From NCBI RefSeq assembly GCF_014649395.1, contig NZ_BMSY01000026.1, positions 1 to 42,080 on the forward strand: 42,080 nt of DNA, given 5' to 3'. How positions within the stretch are numbered: the first letter of the stretch is position 1; the number at the start of each line of letters is the position of its first letter. The position numbers and the translations under genes are program-made. Source of the stretch: Streptomyces aureoverticillatus (GTDB taxonomy: Bacteria > Actinomycetota > Actinomycetes > Streptomycetales > Streptomycetaceae). Below, one piece after another: positions 1 to 8,055 of this stretch. The notes under the pieces are model-generated. The model worked only from the letters and a program-made list of their open reading frames with translations. It was not told where the DNA came from and did no database searches.

Positions 1-1
1 G

Positions 2-151
2 AAGCGCGGATTCCGCGTCTATCCGCCGTGGGTGACCACGACCAACCGGCAGGCCCGCAGCACCCAGGCATGGCAGGTGAACCATTTCTTCAACCTCGGC
101 CAGGACGGACATGCCAGCCTGACGCGCGCCCGCGCCCTCTACCACCCATAG
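2..151 (+). CDS. MepB family protein, C-terminal end (cut by window edge)
   Basis: This is the 3' end of a gene that starts left of the window: 49 codons and a TAG stop. The reading frame contains GFRVYPPWVTTTNRQARSTQ followed by AWQVNHFF and ends in RARALYHP. That is the typical C-terminus of MepB-family proteins, where FRVYPPW and QAxxTQAW are conserved. The family is named after staphylococcal MepB, encoded with the MepA efflux pump, and its function is unsettled. Its last 13 bases overlap the 3' end of the convergent USP gene. The family call rests on this tail only. Confidence 0.7.
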   Translation, partial: KRGFRVYPPWVTTTNRQARSTQAWQVNHFFNLGQDGHASLTRARALYHP

Positions 152-852
152 GTGCGCGCTGCTGCCACCCATGGGTGCCCGCTGCGGACCCACCGCCCGA
201 CGAACCGCCACGGCCCCGGCCGCCGGCCCTGTCCGGCCGGAACGATCACGACGGGGCAGTGGGAATGGTGCAGCAGCGCGCGAGTGACCGGTCCGAGGCG
301 TGTTCCGGCTCGGCCGGGGCAGTGGTGGGCGGCGATGACGACCACGTCTGCCTCGCGGGTGGCGGCGAGCAAGGCATGCGTCGGGCCGGCGCGGACCGTG
401 CGCCCCTCGACACCGACCTCGGGGTACCGCTCGCGCAGCCCGGCGACGGAGAAGCGAGACCTTGCCTCCTCCGGCCCCGGGCTCGCCGCGGACACCCGCG
501 AAGCGCGTTCGGGCGCCGGATGGCCGCGTGTCCGGGCGTGCAGCACGTTCAGCCGTCCCCTGCGGCGTTCGGCATCGGCGAAGGCGTACGCCGTCGCGTC
601 GGCGTCGGCGTCGCTCTCGATGCCGAGCAGCACCGTGCCGGCATCCCGGGGCGAACGGTGTACTCGGACGACGAGTAACGAGCCGCGGGTCCGTGCAGCC
701 AGCCGCAGGCTCACCGAGCCCAGCAGCAGCCCGGAGAAGGTCACGATGCGCAGGGCCGCGTGGCGCCGTGCGGCTTCCTCCGCGGCTCGGTCGAGTGCCC
801 GCATGGCGTCCGGGGAGCCGTCCACCCCGACGACGACATGACGCGTGGTCAT
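139..852 (-). CDS. Universal stress protein with an internally deleted first domain
   Basis: Cytoplasmic UspA-superfamily protein of 237 aa; intact tandem USPs here are 283-299 aa. Residues 1-37 (VVVGVDGSPDAMRALDRAAE) are a normal start of domain 1. The chain then jumps directly to SGLLLGSVSLRLAARTRGS, which belongs to the end of domain 1, so about 75 residues between the first strand and the ATP-loop are missing in frame. Domain 2 (about residues 70-205) looks complete and ends VTRALLHHSHCPVVIVP. A further 31 residues follow that the other USPs lack and that overlap mepB. GGGAGAG precedes the ATG. It lies 53 bp downstream of pflA on the same strand and is probably the last gene of a pflB-pflA-usp unit. 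It could still fold as a single-domain USP. Confidence 0.85.
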   Translation of the reverse strand: MTTRHVVVGVDGSPDAMRALDRAAEEAARRHAALRIVTFSGLLLGSVSLRLAARTRGSLLVVRVHRSPRDAGTVLLGIESDADADATAYAFADAERRRGRLNVLHARTRGHPAPERASRVSAASPGPEEARSRFSVAGLRERYPEVGVEGRTVRAGPTHALLAATREADVVVIAAHHCPGRAGTRLGPVTRALLHHSHCPVVIVPAGQGRRPGPWRFVGRWVRSGHPWVAAARTYGW

Positions 853-905
853 CTCTCCCGCCTTTCGCGACTCCGTGGTCCTTCACGGCTCCGTAGTGCT
901 CGAGG

Positions 906-1652
906 TCAGAACGCCCGCAGGCCGTGCGCCCGAAACTGCGCGCGCACCCGCGCGGTGAGCTCGGGGCCGGGTCCGGGCGTGTCCCGCAGCGGAAAGGGAA
1001 TGCCGAGGGCGTCGTACTTGTGGGTGCCGAGCTTGTGGAACGGCAGGACGTCCACGCGGTCGATGTGGTGCAGTCCGGCCAGGAAGGCGCCAAGGCCGTC
1101 GACGGCGACCGCGTCGTCGGTCCAGCCGGGCACCAGGACGTAGCGGATCCACACCGGGATGCCGAGACGGTCCAGGCGGGTGGCGAAGCGGAGGGTGGGG
1201 GCGAGTTCGCCCCCGGTCAGCTTGCGGTAGGTGGCGACGTCGAAGGACTTGATGTCCAGGAGCACGAGATCGGTGTCGGCGAGCAGGGCGTCGTCGGCGC
1301 GGGCGCCGAGGAACCCGGAGGTGTCCAGGGCGGTGTGCAGTCCCGCCTCCTTGCAGCGACGCAGGACGGAGCCGGTGAAGGCGGGCTGGAGCAGCGGCTC
1401 GCCGCCGGTGAGCGTCACCCCTCCCCCGGCGGTGGTGACGAACGGACGGTACTTGTCGATCTCCGCCATCACCTCGTCGACGGCGACCGGCCGCCCGTCG
1501 CGCATGTGCCAGGTGTCGGGGTTGGCGCAGTACAGACAGCGCAGTGGGCAGCCACTGACGAACAGCACGAACCGGGTGCCGGGGCCGTCCACGCCGGTGG
1601 ACAGATCCCAGGAGTGGACGCGGCCCGTCAGCTGTCCGGTCGTGGTGTTCAC
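906..1652 (-). CDS. pflA: Pyruvate formate-lyase activating enzyme (radical SAM)
   Basis: This radical-SAM activase installs the glycyl radical on pyruvate formate-lyase under anoxia, using S-adenosylmethionine and a [4Fe-4S] cluster. The 248 aa are close to E. coli PflA. The cluster motif CxxxCxxC is visible as GCPLRCLYCANPDTW near residue 35, and the SAM-binding glycine stretch as TGGEPLLQP. The GTG start lies in GTGA, so start and pflB stop overlap by 2 bases within a 4-base GTGA, implying translational coupling and a fixed ratio of the two proteins. The nearest in-frame ATG would be far downstream and would remove the cluster motif. Confidence 0.95.
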   Translation of the reverse strand: MNTTTGQLTGRVHSWDLSTGVDGPGTRFVLFVSGCPLRCLYCANPDTWHMRDGRPVAVDEVMAEIDKYRPFVTTAGGGVTLTGGEPLLQPAFTGSVLRRCKEAGLHTALDTSGFLGARADDALLADTDLVLLDIKSFDVATYRKLTGGELAPTLRFATRLDRLGIPVWIRYVLVPGWTDDAVAVDGLGAFLAGLHHIDRVDVLPFHKLGTHKYDALGIPFPLRDTPGPGPELTARVRAQFRAHGLRAF

Positions 1653-3910
1653 AGCGCCCCGTGGAAGGTGCGGCTGATCACGTCGAGCTGCTGCTCGCGC
1701 GTCAGGCGGACGAAGTTGACGGCGTATCCGGAGACCCGAATGGTGAGGTCCGGGTAATTCTCCGGGTGGTCCATGGCGTCTTCGAGTGTGGCCCGTTCCA
1801 GGACGTTGACGTTCATGTGGAAGCCGCCCGAGGACATGTAGGCGTCGAGGAGGCCGACCAGGTTCCCGGACCGCTCCTCCGGGCGGTGGCCCAGGCCCTC
1901 CGGCGTGATCGAGGTGGTCAGCGAGATGCCGTCGCGCGCCTGCTCGTACGGGATCTTTGCCACGGACAGCGCCGAGGCTGCCACCCCGTGCCGGTCCCGG
2001 CCGTTCATCGGGTTGGCGCCGGGAGCGAAGGGCTGACCGGCGCGCCGCCCGTCGGGGGTGTTGCCGGTGTGCTTGCCGTAGACGACGTTGGAGGTGATGG
2101 TGAGCACGGACTGGGTGTGCTCGGCGTTCCGGTAGCTGGGGTGTTTGCGCACCTTCGCCATGAACGACTCCACCAGGCCGACCGCGAGCGCGTCCACGCG
2201 GTCGTCGTTGTTGCCGAAGGCCGGGTACTCGCCCTCCGTCTCGTAGTCGACGGCCAGCCCGGCCCCGTCCCGGACCACCCGCACCCGGGCGTACTTGACC
2301 GCGGACAGGCTGTCGGCCGCGACCGAGAGTCCGGCGATCCCGCAGGCCATGAAGCGGTGCACGGGATGGTCGTGCAGCGCCATCTCGACGCGCTCGTAGG
2401 CGTACTTGTCGTGCATGTAGTGGATGACGTTGAGCGCGTCTACGTAGGTCTGTGCCAGCCAGTCGAGCATCCGGTCGTACGCCGCCGACAGTTCCTCGTA
2501 CTCCAGGTACTCGCCGCTCAGCGCGGGTGCCTCGGGGGCGACCTGCTCGCCGGTCATCTCGTCCCGGCCGCCGTTGATCGCGTACAGCAGCGCCTTGGCG
2601 AGGTTGACGCGTGCTCCGAAGAACTGCATCTGCCGGCCCACCGCCATCGCGGAGACGCAGCAGGCGATCGCGGTGTCGTCGCCGGTGAGCGGCCGCATCA
2701 GCTCGTCCGACTCGTATTGGACCGCGCTGGTGTCGATGGAGACGCGGGCGCAGAACTCCTTGAATCCGGACGGCAGTCGGGGAGACCACAGCACGGTCAG
2801 GTTGGGTTCGGGCGCGGGACCGAGGTTGTAGAGGGTCTGGAGGAAGCGGAAGGAAGTGCGGGTGACCAGCGGGCGGTCGTCCGCGCCGATGCCGCCGATG
2901 GACTCCGTCACCCAGGTCGGGTCACCGGAGAACAGCGCGTCGTATTCGGGGGTGCGCAGGAACCGTACGATCCGCAGCTTGATCACGAAGTCGTCGATGA
3001 GCTCCTGGGCACGGCTCTCGTCGAGGGTGCCCTCGTCCAGGTCCCGCTGGAGGTAGACGTCCAGGAAGGTCGAGGTGCGGCCCAGCGACATCGCCGCGCC
3101 GTTCTGTTCCTTCACCGCGGCCAGGTAGCCGAGATAGAGCCACTGCACGGCCTCGTGGGCCGTGGCGGCGGGGCGGGTGATGTCGCAGCCGTACGAGGCG
3201 GCCATGCGTGTCAGCTCCTCCAACGCCCTGGCCTGCTCGGCGAGTTCCTCACGGTCACGGATGACGTCCTCGGCGGACGGACGCGCGTCCAGCAGGGCGT
3301 GCTCGGCGCGCTTGGCGGCGATCAGCCGGTCCGTGCCGTACAACGCGACGCGCCGGTAGTCGCCGATGATCCGGCCGCGGCCGTACGCGTCCGGCAGACC
3401 CGTGATGATCCCGGCCTTGCGGGCGGCCCGCATGGCAGGCGTGTAGGCGTCGAAGACACCGTCGTTGTGGGTCTTGCGGTAGTTGCCGAAGACCCTGGTC
3501 ACAAACGGGTCGGGGCGGTAGCCGTAGGCCCGCAGGCTGTTCTCGACCATGCGGAGGCCGCCGTTCGGCATGATCGCGCGCTTCAGCGGGGCGTCGGTCT
3601 GCAGACCGACGACGAGCTCCAGGTCGCGGTCGATGTACCCGGACGCATGTGACGTGATCGTCGAGGGCGTGGCGGTGTCGACGTCCAGGACCCCCTTGCG
3701 CCGCTCTTCGGGGAACAGCCCGCTCACCTTCTCCCAGACGGCGCGCGTGCGGTGTGTGGGGCCTGCCAGAAAAGCCGCGTCACCTTCGTACGGCGTGTAG
3801 TTGGCCTGGATGAAGTCGCGCGCGTCCACGTGCGCCCGCCACCGTTCGCCCGCGAAGCCACGCCACTCGGCCCCCGGTGCCGCCACTCCTGTCGGAGCCA
3901 CCGTCGTCAT
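1649..3910 (-). CDS. pflB: Formate C-acetyltransferase (pyruvate formate-lyase)
   Basis: Glycyl-radical enzyme converting pyruvate plus CoA to acetyl-CoA and formate in the cytoplasm without consuming NAD. The 753-aa protein has the adjacent catalytic cysteines C417-C418 in TAIACCVSAM and the radical glycine G728 in RVSGYAVNF, matching E. coli C418/C419/G734 in spacing. I chose the ATG at 3910 because GGAGG lies six bases upstream; an upstream in-frame start at 3925 has no such site. First gene of pflB-pflA-usp. Two OsdR-like boxes lie 120-170 bp upstream in the divergent region shared with the nitroreductase-like gene at 4213. A full PFL system in a streptomycete is notable because the radical is destroyed by oxygen. 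Confidence 0.96.
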   Translation of the reverse strand: MTTVAPTGVAAPGAEWRGFAGERWRAHVDARDFIQANYTPYEGDAAFLAGPTHRTRAVWEKVSGLFPEERRKGVLDVDTATPSTITSHASGYIDRDLELVVGLQTDAPLKRAIMPNGGLRMVENSLRAYGYRPDPFVTRVFGNYRKTHNDGVFDAYTPAMRAARKAGIITGLPDAYGRGRIIGDYRRVALYGTDRLIAAKRAEHALLDARPSAEDVIRDREELAEQARALEELTRMAASYGCDITRPAATAHEAVQWLYLGYLAAVKEQNGAAMSLGRTSTFLDVYLQRDLDEGTLDESRAQELIDDFVIKLRIVRFLRTPEYDALFSGDPTWVTESIGGIGADDRPLVTRTSFRFLQTLYNLGPAPEPNLTVLWSPRLPSGFKEFCARVSIDTSAVQYESDELMRPLTGDDTAIACCVSAMAVGRQMQFFGARVNLAKALLYAINGGRDEMTGEQVAPEAPALSGEYLEYEELSAAYDRMLDWLAQTYVDALNVIHYMHDKYAYERVEMALHDHPVHRFMACGIAGLSVAADSLSAVKYARVRVVRDGAGLAVDYETEGEYPAFGNNDDRVDALAVGLVESFMAKVRKHPSYRNAEHTQSVLTITSNVVYGKHTGNTPDGRRAGQPFAPGANPMNGRDRHGVAASALSVAKIPYEQARDGISLTTSITPEGLGHRPEERSGNLVGLLDAYMSSGGFHMNVNVLERATLEDAMDHPENYPDLTIRVSGYAVNFVRLTREQQLDVISRTFHGAL

Positions 3911-4033
3911 CACTTGCCTCCGCATCGGGTCACGTTGCTGTCCGCAAGGGCCCTCTCAAGGTGCCGTGGCCCCTGCGGATTCCATGCTCGTACGCGCCGG
4001 AGGCCCGGGGCAGGGCCGTGAGGTGGCCGACGT

Positions 4034-4082
4034 GGGGCCGTCCGGCCCTGTTCCGGCCACACCTTCAGGGCCGATGCGCCCG
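4034..4082. promoter_or_regulatory. Two OsdR/DevR-like boxes in the pflB / acg divergent promoter
   Basis: The 302-bp region between the divergent pflB and Acg-like genes holds GGGGCCGTCCGGCCCT at 4034-4049, a near-perfect palindrome, and the weaker AGGGCCGATGCGCCCG at 4067-4082. Their centres are 33 bp apart, about three helical turns, unlike the 21-bp pairs elsewhere. Position and similarity to the other boxes suggest control of both genes by the response regulator encoded at 16012. Binding is inferred. Confidence 0.6.
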
Positions 4083-4212
4083 TAACGGGTCGGGCCGTCC
4101 AACGAGGCCAGGTGGCCCAAGGTGTCTGGCGATGTCGCGGCAGCGCCTTATCGTGGAAGGAGCGACGGTTCCTCTCCGCCCCACCCCGGCGCGAGCCCAT
4201 GAGGGAGGCACC

Positions 4213-5214
4213 ATGCCGACCGACGAGACCGTCCAACAGCTGGTCACCGATGCGACGGCCGCGCCGTCCATGCACAACGCCCAGCCCTGGCGGTTCCGCT
4301 GCCTGCGCGACAGCGGCACCCTCGAACTGCGCGCCGACCCGACGCGGGCCATGCCCGCCTCCGACCCGGCGCATCGTGCGCTGCACATCGGCTGCGGAGC
4401 CGCCCTGTTCAATCTGCGGGTCGCGGCGGCGCACGCGGGCCTGCCGCCGGATGTACGGCTGCTGCCCGACTACGCCGACCGGGGGCTGCTCGCGACCGTC
4501 AGCCTGTCGGACAATCCTCCGGACGGACTGCCCGACAGCCCTGCGGACGGAACAGACGACGGCCTCGCGCAGCTGTATCCGGCGATCCACCGCAGACACA
4601 CCAGCCGCTATCCCTTCGCCGAGCAGGGCCTCTCGGACTCCCAGTGGGCCGCGCTGGTCGACGCCGCCGACCGCGAGGGCGCCGTGCTGCTGTTTCCCTC
4701 GGACTGGCATCTGGAGCTGTTGCTGGACCTCGTCCAGGACGCCGAGGGGCGGGACGATCCCGGCCGCAGGGAGGAAATCGCCCGGTGGACACGGCTCGGT
4801 CCGGCCGAGGCCGACATCGCCACCGAAGGCGTCCCCGAGTACGCCTTCGGTCCTCACAAGCGGGACGGCCGCGCTCCGGTGCGCGACTTCGCCGGCCGCC
4901 GCCCCGTCGCCGATCGCGGGACGACCAGCTTCGAGTCCCGGCCGAACCTGGTGCTGCTCGGCACCGCGGACGACCGGCCGGCCGACTGGCTCCGCGCCGG
5001 CCAGGCCATGGAACGGGTCCTCCTGCAGGCCACGCTCGACGGCCTGGCCACTTCCCTCACGTCCCATGCCCTGGAGTGGTCCGACCTGCGTGAGCTCGTG
5101 CGTGATCCGGCGTCGGCCGTGGGCTTCGTCCAGATGGTGCTGCGCATCGGCCACGGCCCTCAGGGGCCGACGACCCGCCGTCGCCCGGTGCGTGAGGTCC
5201 TGGAGTTCGTGTAG
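4213..5214 (+). CDS. Acg-family nitroreductase-like protein (copy 1)
   Basis: 333-aa member of the Acg family, a divergent branch of flavin nitroreductases with two fused nitroreductase-like halves. The family signature near the N-terminus is AAPSMHNAQPWRF. Other conserved pieces are HRALHIGCGAALFNLRVA, RHTSRYPF, DWLRAGQAMERVLLQA and the C-terminal QMVLRIGHGPQGP. M. tuberculosis Acg (Rv2032, 331 aa) belongs to the DosR regulon and binds FMN without classical nitroreductase activity; the same may hold here. GGGAGG precedes the ATG. It is divergent from pflB and followed 156 bp later by two USP genes. Confidence 0.9.
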   Translation: MPTDETVQQLVTDATAAPSMHNAQPWRFRCLRDSGTLELRADPTRAMPASDPAHRALHIGCGAALFNLRVAAAHAGLPPDVRLLPDYADRGLLATVSLSDNPPDGLPDSPADGTDDGLAQLYPAIHRRHTSRYPFAEQGLSDSQWAALVDAADREGAVLLFPSDWHLELLLDLVQDAEGRDDPGRREEIARWTRLGPAEADIATEGVPEYAFGPHKRDGRAPVRDFAGRRPVADRGTTSFESRPNLVLLGTADDRPADWLRAGQAMERVLLQATLDGLATSLTSHALEWSDLRELVRDPASAVGFVQMVLRIGHGPQGPTTRRRPVREVLEFV

Positions 5215-5249
5215 GACCGGTCGGCCCCGGCCGGGACCCGGTCGGCCCT
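5213..5249. promoter_or_regulatory. Tandem OsdR/DevR-like boxes upstream of usp pair
   Basis: AGGACCGGTCGGCCCC (5213-5228) and GGACCCGGTCGGCCCT (5234-5249) have centres exactly 21 bp apart, two helical turns. The first overlaps the stop codon of the Acg-like gene; the second ends 121 bp before the USP start at 5371. The common core is GG(A/G)CC(G)-NN-CGGCCC. They are the likely operator of the two-gene USP operon. Confidence 0.6.
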
Positions 5250-5370
5250 TCCGCCTCAGCCGCCCCCCGCACGAGGCTGGAATCGAAGCAGGTGCAAAGC
5301 GGAGGGTCGAAGTCAGGCCCGAAACCGCACGCCCCGGGCGGATCCGGCCCCTGATCAGGAGGTACCCATC

Positions 5371-6270
5371 ATGACGCGCACTGTCGTCGCCGGTTTCGAC
5401 GGCTCGCCCGAGAGCCGTGCGGCAGCCGAGTGGGCGGCCCGCGAGGCGGAACTGCTCGGTACGGAGCTGAAGCTGGTCAGCGTCTGGCAACCGGTTCCTC
5501 TGGCGTACGCGCCGTTCCTCGGTGCCGAGACCCAGCAGCACGAGATGGTCCGGGTGCCCCGTGAGGCGGCCGAAGGGCTCCGGCTGCGGCACCCTGGTGT
5601 GTCCGTGAACGTGGAACAACTCAGCGGCCGCCCCAGTGAGGTTCTGGCCGCCGCGGCGGACGAAGCCGGGATGCTGGTCCTCGGATCCCGCGGGCTGAGC
5701 GGCCTCAGCGGCTTCCTCGTCGGGTCCGTTGGCCAGGCCGTGGTGGCCCACACCCGGCGCCCGGTCGTCCTCGTCCGGGCCGGGGAGCAGGCGGCGGACG
5801 AGCATGCTCAGGATCCGTCCGGTGTCCCGTCCGCCGCGACACCGTACCGGCCCGTCGTCCTGGGGCTCGACGCCGAACGGCCCAATGGGGCAGTGATCGA
5901 GTTCGCCTTCGAGGCCGCGGCACGCCGTGACACCGCCTTGCACGTGATCCACTCCTGGCCGCTGCCGCCCTACGCCGCCTACGGCCTACCGGAGGATCCC
6001 GAACTGAACACTCAGCTGGCCGAGGACGACGCGGCGGTGCTGGCCGAGGCCCTCCGCTCCTGGCGGCAGAAGTTCCCGTCCGTCGAGGTCCGCGAGGAAT
6101 CCCTCCCCGGCAAGCCCGCCGACCACGTGGTCGGCGCCTCCCCGGACGCGTCACTCGTGGTCGTCGGCCGCCGGATCCGCAGCTCGCCGCTCGGCCCTCG
6201 CATCGGGCCGGTCACGCACGCGGTGCTGCACCACGCGGCTGCCCCGGTCGCCGTCGTCCCGCACGACTGA
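5371..6270 (+). CDS. Universal stress protein, tandem USP domains (copy 2)
   Basis: 299-aa cytoplasmic protein made of two UspA domains, residues about 1-145 and 155-299. Domain 1 starts TVVAGFDGSPESRAAAEWAA and carries the ATP-loop GSRGLSGLSGFLVGS (G-2x-G-9x-G-S/T), so nucleotide binding is expected. Domain 2 has the more degenerate GRRIRSSPLGPRIGPVTHAV. GGAGG lies seven bases before the ATG. Followed after 23 bp by another USP on the same strand, so the two are probably one operon. Mycobacterial tandem USPs of this kind (Rv2623 type) are DosR-induced; no enzymatic role can be read from sequence. Confidence 0.93.
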   Translation: MTRTVVAGFDGSPESRAAAEWAAREAELLGTELKLVSVWQPVPLAYAPFLGAETQQHEMVRVPREAAEGLRLRHPGVSVNVEQLSGRPSEVLAAAADEAGMLVLGSRGLSGLSGFLVGSVGQAVVAHTRRPVVLVRAGEQAADEHAQDPSGVPSAATPYRPVVLGLDAERPNGAVIEFAFEAAARRDTALHVIHSWPLPPYAAYGLPEDPELNTQLAEDDAAVLAEALRSWRQKFPSVEVREESLPGKPADHVVGASPDASLVVVGRRIRSSPLGPRIGPVTHAVLHHAAAPVAVVPHD

Positions 6271-6293
6271 CCCAGAGAGGCCGGGCGAGGGAG

Positions 6294-7181
6294 ATGCCGA
6301 ACATGGAACTGCCCGTGGTCATCGGCGTCGACGGCTCCGCTCCGAGCCTGCGCGCCGTGGACTGGGCCACGGACGAGGCCGCCCTGCACGGGGTGCCGTT
6401 GCGGCTGGTGTACGCCTCGCTGTGGGAACGCTACGAAGGGCCCGCGCTGGCCCAGGCGCTGGGCAAGCCCTCGGAGCAGGTGCGGGCCGACACCATCGTC
6501 ACCGGCGCCGTCGAGCGCGCCGAGCGCCGCAACCCGGATCTGAAGCTCTCCTCCGAAGTGCTGCGCGCCGACGCCGTGAGCGCCCTGGTCCGCGAGGCCC
6601 GCAACGCCTCCATGGTCGTCGTCGCGTCCCGCGGCCGCAGCGGCGTCGCCGAACTGCTCCTCGGCTCGGTCAGCCTGGCGGTCGCCGCTCGTGCCGCCTG
6701 CCCCGTGGTCGTACTGCGCGACAGCCGCGGCCAGGACCCCTGGACCCGCGCCGAGCAGCGGATCGTGCTCGGGGTCGGCGACGAACCGGAATCGGCGGCG
6801 GTGCGCTTCGCGTTCCAGGAGGCGGCCGACCGCCACGCCACTCTGAACGCCGTACGGGCGTGGCGCTGTCCCGCGCGCGAGTCGTCCGATCCTCCCCTCA
6901 CGGCCGACGATCCCGCCCGCGACCACGAGCGGCACGCCACGGACCTCGTGCACAAGGCGCTGCGGGACGCCGTGGCGGAGCACCCGTCCGTGCGGGTACG
7001 CCCCCGGATCGTCGAGGGCGCGGCGCGCACGGCTCTGGTGGAGGCATCGGCCATCGCCGACCTGATGGTTGTCGGTGCCCGCCGCCATCGCGGACACGTC
7101 GGTCTCCAGCTCGGCCGCGTCACACACGCGGTGCTGCACCACTCCGCCTGCCCCGTCGCCGTCGTCCCGCAGCGGATGTGA
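6294..7181 (+). CDS. Universal stress protein, tandem USP domains (copy 3)
   Basis: 295-aa tandem UspA protein, second gene of the pair. The first domain begins VVIGVDGSAPSLRAVDWATD and has the ATP-binding loop ASRGRSGVAELLLGS. The second ends VTHAVLHHSACPVAVVPQR. Two ATGs are possible: the one used here is only two bases from GAGGGAG, while the in-frame ATG at 6303 has better spacing, so the first three residues are uncertain. It is closer in sequence to the USP at 25026 (shared LRLVYAS.WERYEG and GHVG.QLGRV.HAVLHH motifs) than to its operon partner. It converges on ppk2. Confidence 0.93.
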   Translation: MPNMELPVVIGVDGSAPSLRAVDWATDEAALHGVPLRLVYASLWERYEGPALAQALGKPSEQVRADTIVTGAVERAERRNPDLKLSSEVLRADAVSALVREARNASMVVVASRGRSGVAELLLGSVSLAVAARAACPVVVLRDSRGQDPWTRAEQRIVLGVGDEPESAAVRFAFQEAADRHATLNAVRAWRCPARESSDPPLTADDPARDHERHATDLVHKALRDAVAEHPSVRVRPRIVEGAARTALVEASAIADLMVVGARRHRGHVGLQLGRVTHAVLHHSACPVAVVPQRM

Positions 7182-7195
7182 CTCCGGTGCCCCGC

Positions 7196-8005
7196 TCAGA
7201 GGCCGGCCGTGTGGTCGGGAACGTACGTCTGCAGGTCACGAGGTGGGCGCACGTAGCCGGTGGACGGTGGGCGTGGCGGCAACTCCAGCACCGGGGGTGG
7301 CACTTCGTGATAGGGCACGGACGCCAGCAGATGGGCGATCATGTTCAGCCTGGCCCGGCGTTTGTCGTCGCTCTCCACCACGTACCACGGTGCCTCCACG
7401 GTGTCGGTATGCACGAGCATGTCGTCCTTCGCCCGCGAGTACGCCTCCCACCGGGTAATGGACTCCAGGTCCATCGGCGAGAGCTTCCAGCGCCGCACGG
7501 GATCCTCAAGGCGCCGCCGGAACCGCTCCTGCTGCGCCGCGTCGCTCACCGAGAACCAGTACTTGCGCAGCAGGATCCCCTCCTCCACCAGCATCCGCTC
7601 GAAGATCGGGCACTGGCGGAGGAAGAGCTGGTACTCCTCCTTGGAGCAGAAGCCCATCACGTGCTCGACGCCGGCGCGGTTGTACCAGCTCCGGTCGAAC
7701 AGCGCGATTTCTCCTGCCGCGGGCAGGTGCGCGATGTAACGCTGGAAGTACCACTGGGTGCGTTCGCGCTCAGTGGGCTTGGGGAGGGCCACGATCCGAG
7801 CCACCCGGGGGTTGAGATGCTCCGCGACCCGCTTCACAGTGCCGCCCTTGCCCGCCGCGTCCCGCCCCTCGAACACCACGACGAGCCGGGCGCCCTCGGC
7901 ACGCACCCACTCCTGAAGCCTGACCAGCTCCGTCTGCAACCGCAGCAACTCCCGCTCGTACATGCCACGCGGCAGCGACGCGGGGCGCTTCTTCCTTCCG
8001 GCCAT
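7196..8005 (-). CDS. ppk2: Polyphosphate kinase 2 (PPK2 family)
   Basis: 269-aa PPK2 transferring phosphate between polyphosphate and nucleotides; class I enzymes of this length favour NDP phosphorylation. Walker A is FEGRDAAGKGG at about residues 46-56. Walker B and lid follow in FDRSWYNRAGVEHVMGF. EEGILLRKYWFSVS and RWKLSPMDLES are typical of the family. GGGAGG precedes the ATG at 8005. It is divergent from phosphoketolase with only 50 bp between starts and no OsdR-like box there. In context it would regenerate ATP or GTP from polyphosphate when respiration stops. Confidence 0.93.
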   Translation of the reverse strand: MAGRKKRPASLPRGMYERELLRLQTELVRLQEWVRAEGARLVVVFEGRDAAGKGGTVKRVAEHLNPRVARIVALPKPTERERTQWYFQRYIAHLPAAGEIALFDRSWYNRAGVEHVMGFCSKEEYQLFLRQCPIFERMLVEEGILLRKYWFSVSDAAQQERFRRRLEDPVRRWKLSPMDLESITRWEAYSRAKDDMLVHTDTVEAPWYVVESDDKRRARLNMIAHLLASVPYHEVPPPVLELPPRPPSTGYVRPPRDLQTYVPDHTAGL

Positions 8006-8055
8006 GCCGCCTCCCTTGCTCCTCGATCACTCCAACGACGTTCACGAGGTTCTTC

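Noticed and set aside
1661..3652. 663-codon plus-strand frame opposite pflB
   Set aside because: Shadow of pflB; no start signal and no recognisable domain.
3944..3961. GCAAGGGCCCTCTCAAGG as a further operator box
   Set aside because: It has a GGGCCC centre but lacks the two-base spacer and outer bases of the other boxes.
3910..5952. 680-codon minus-strand frame across acg copy 1 and usp copy 2
   Set aside because: Antisense shadow; both plus-strand genes have clear domains and ribosome sites.
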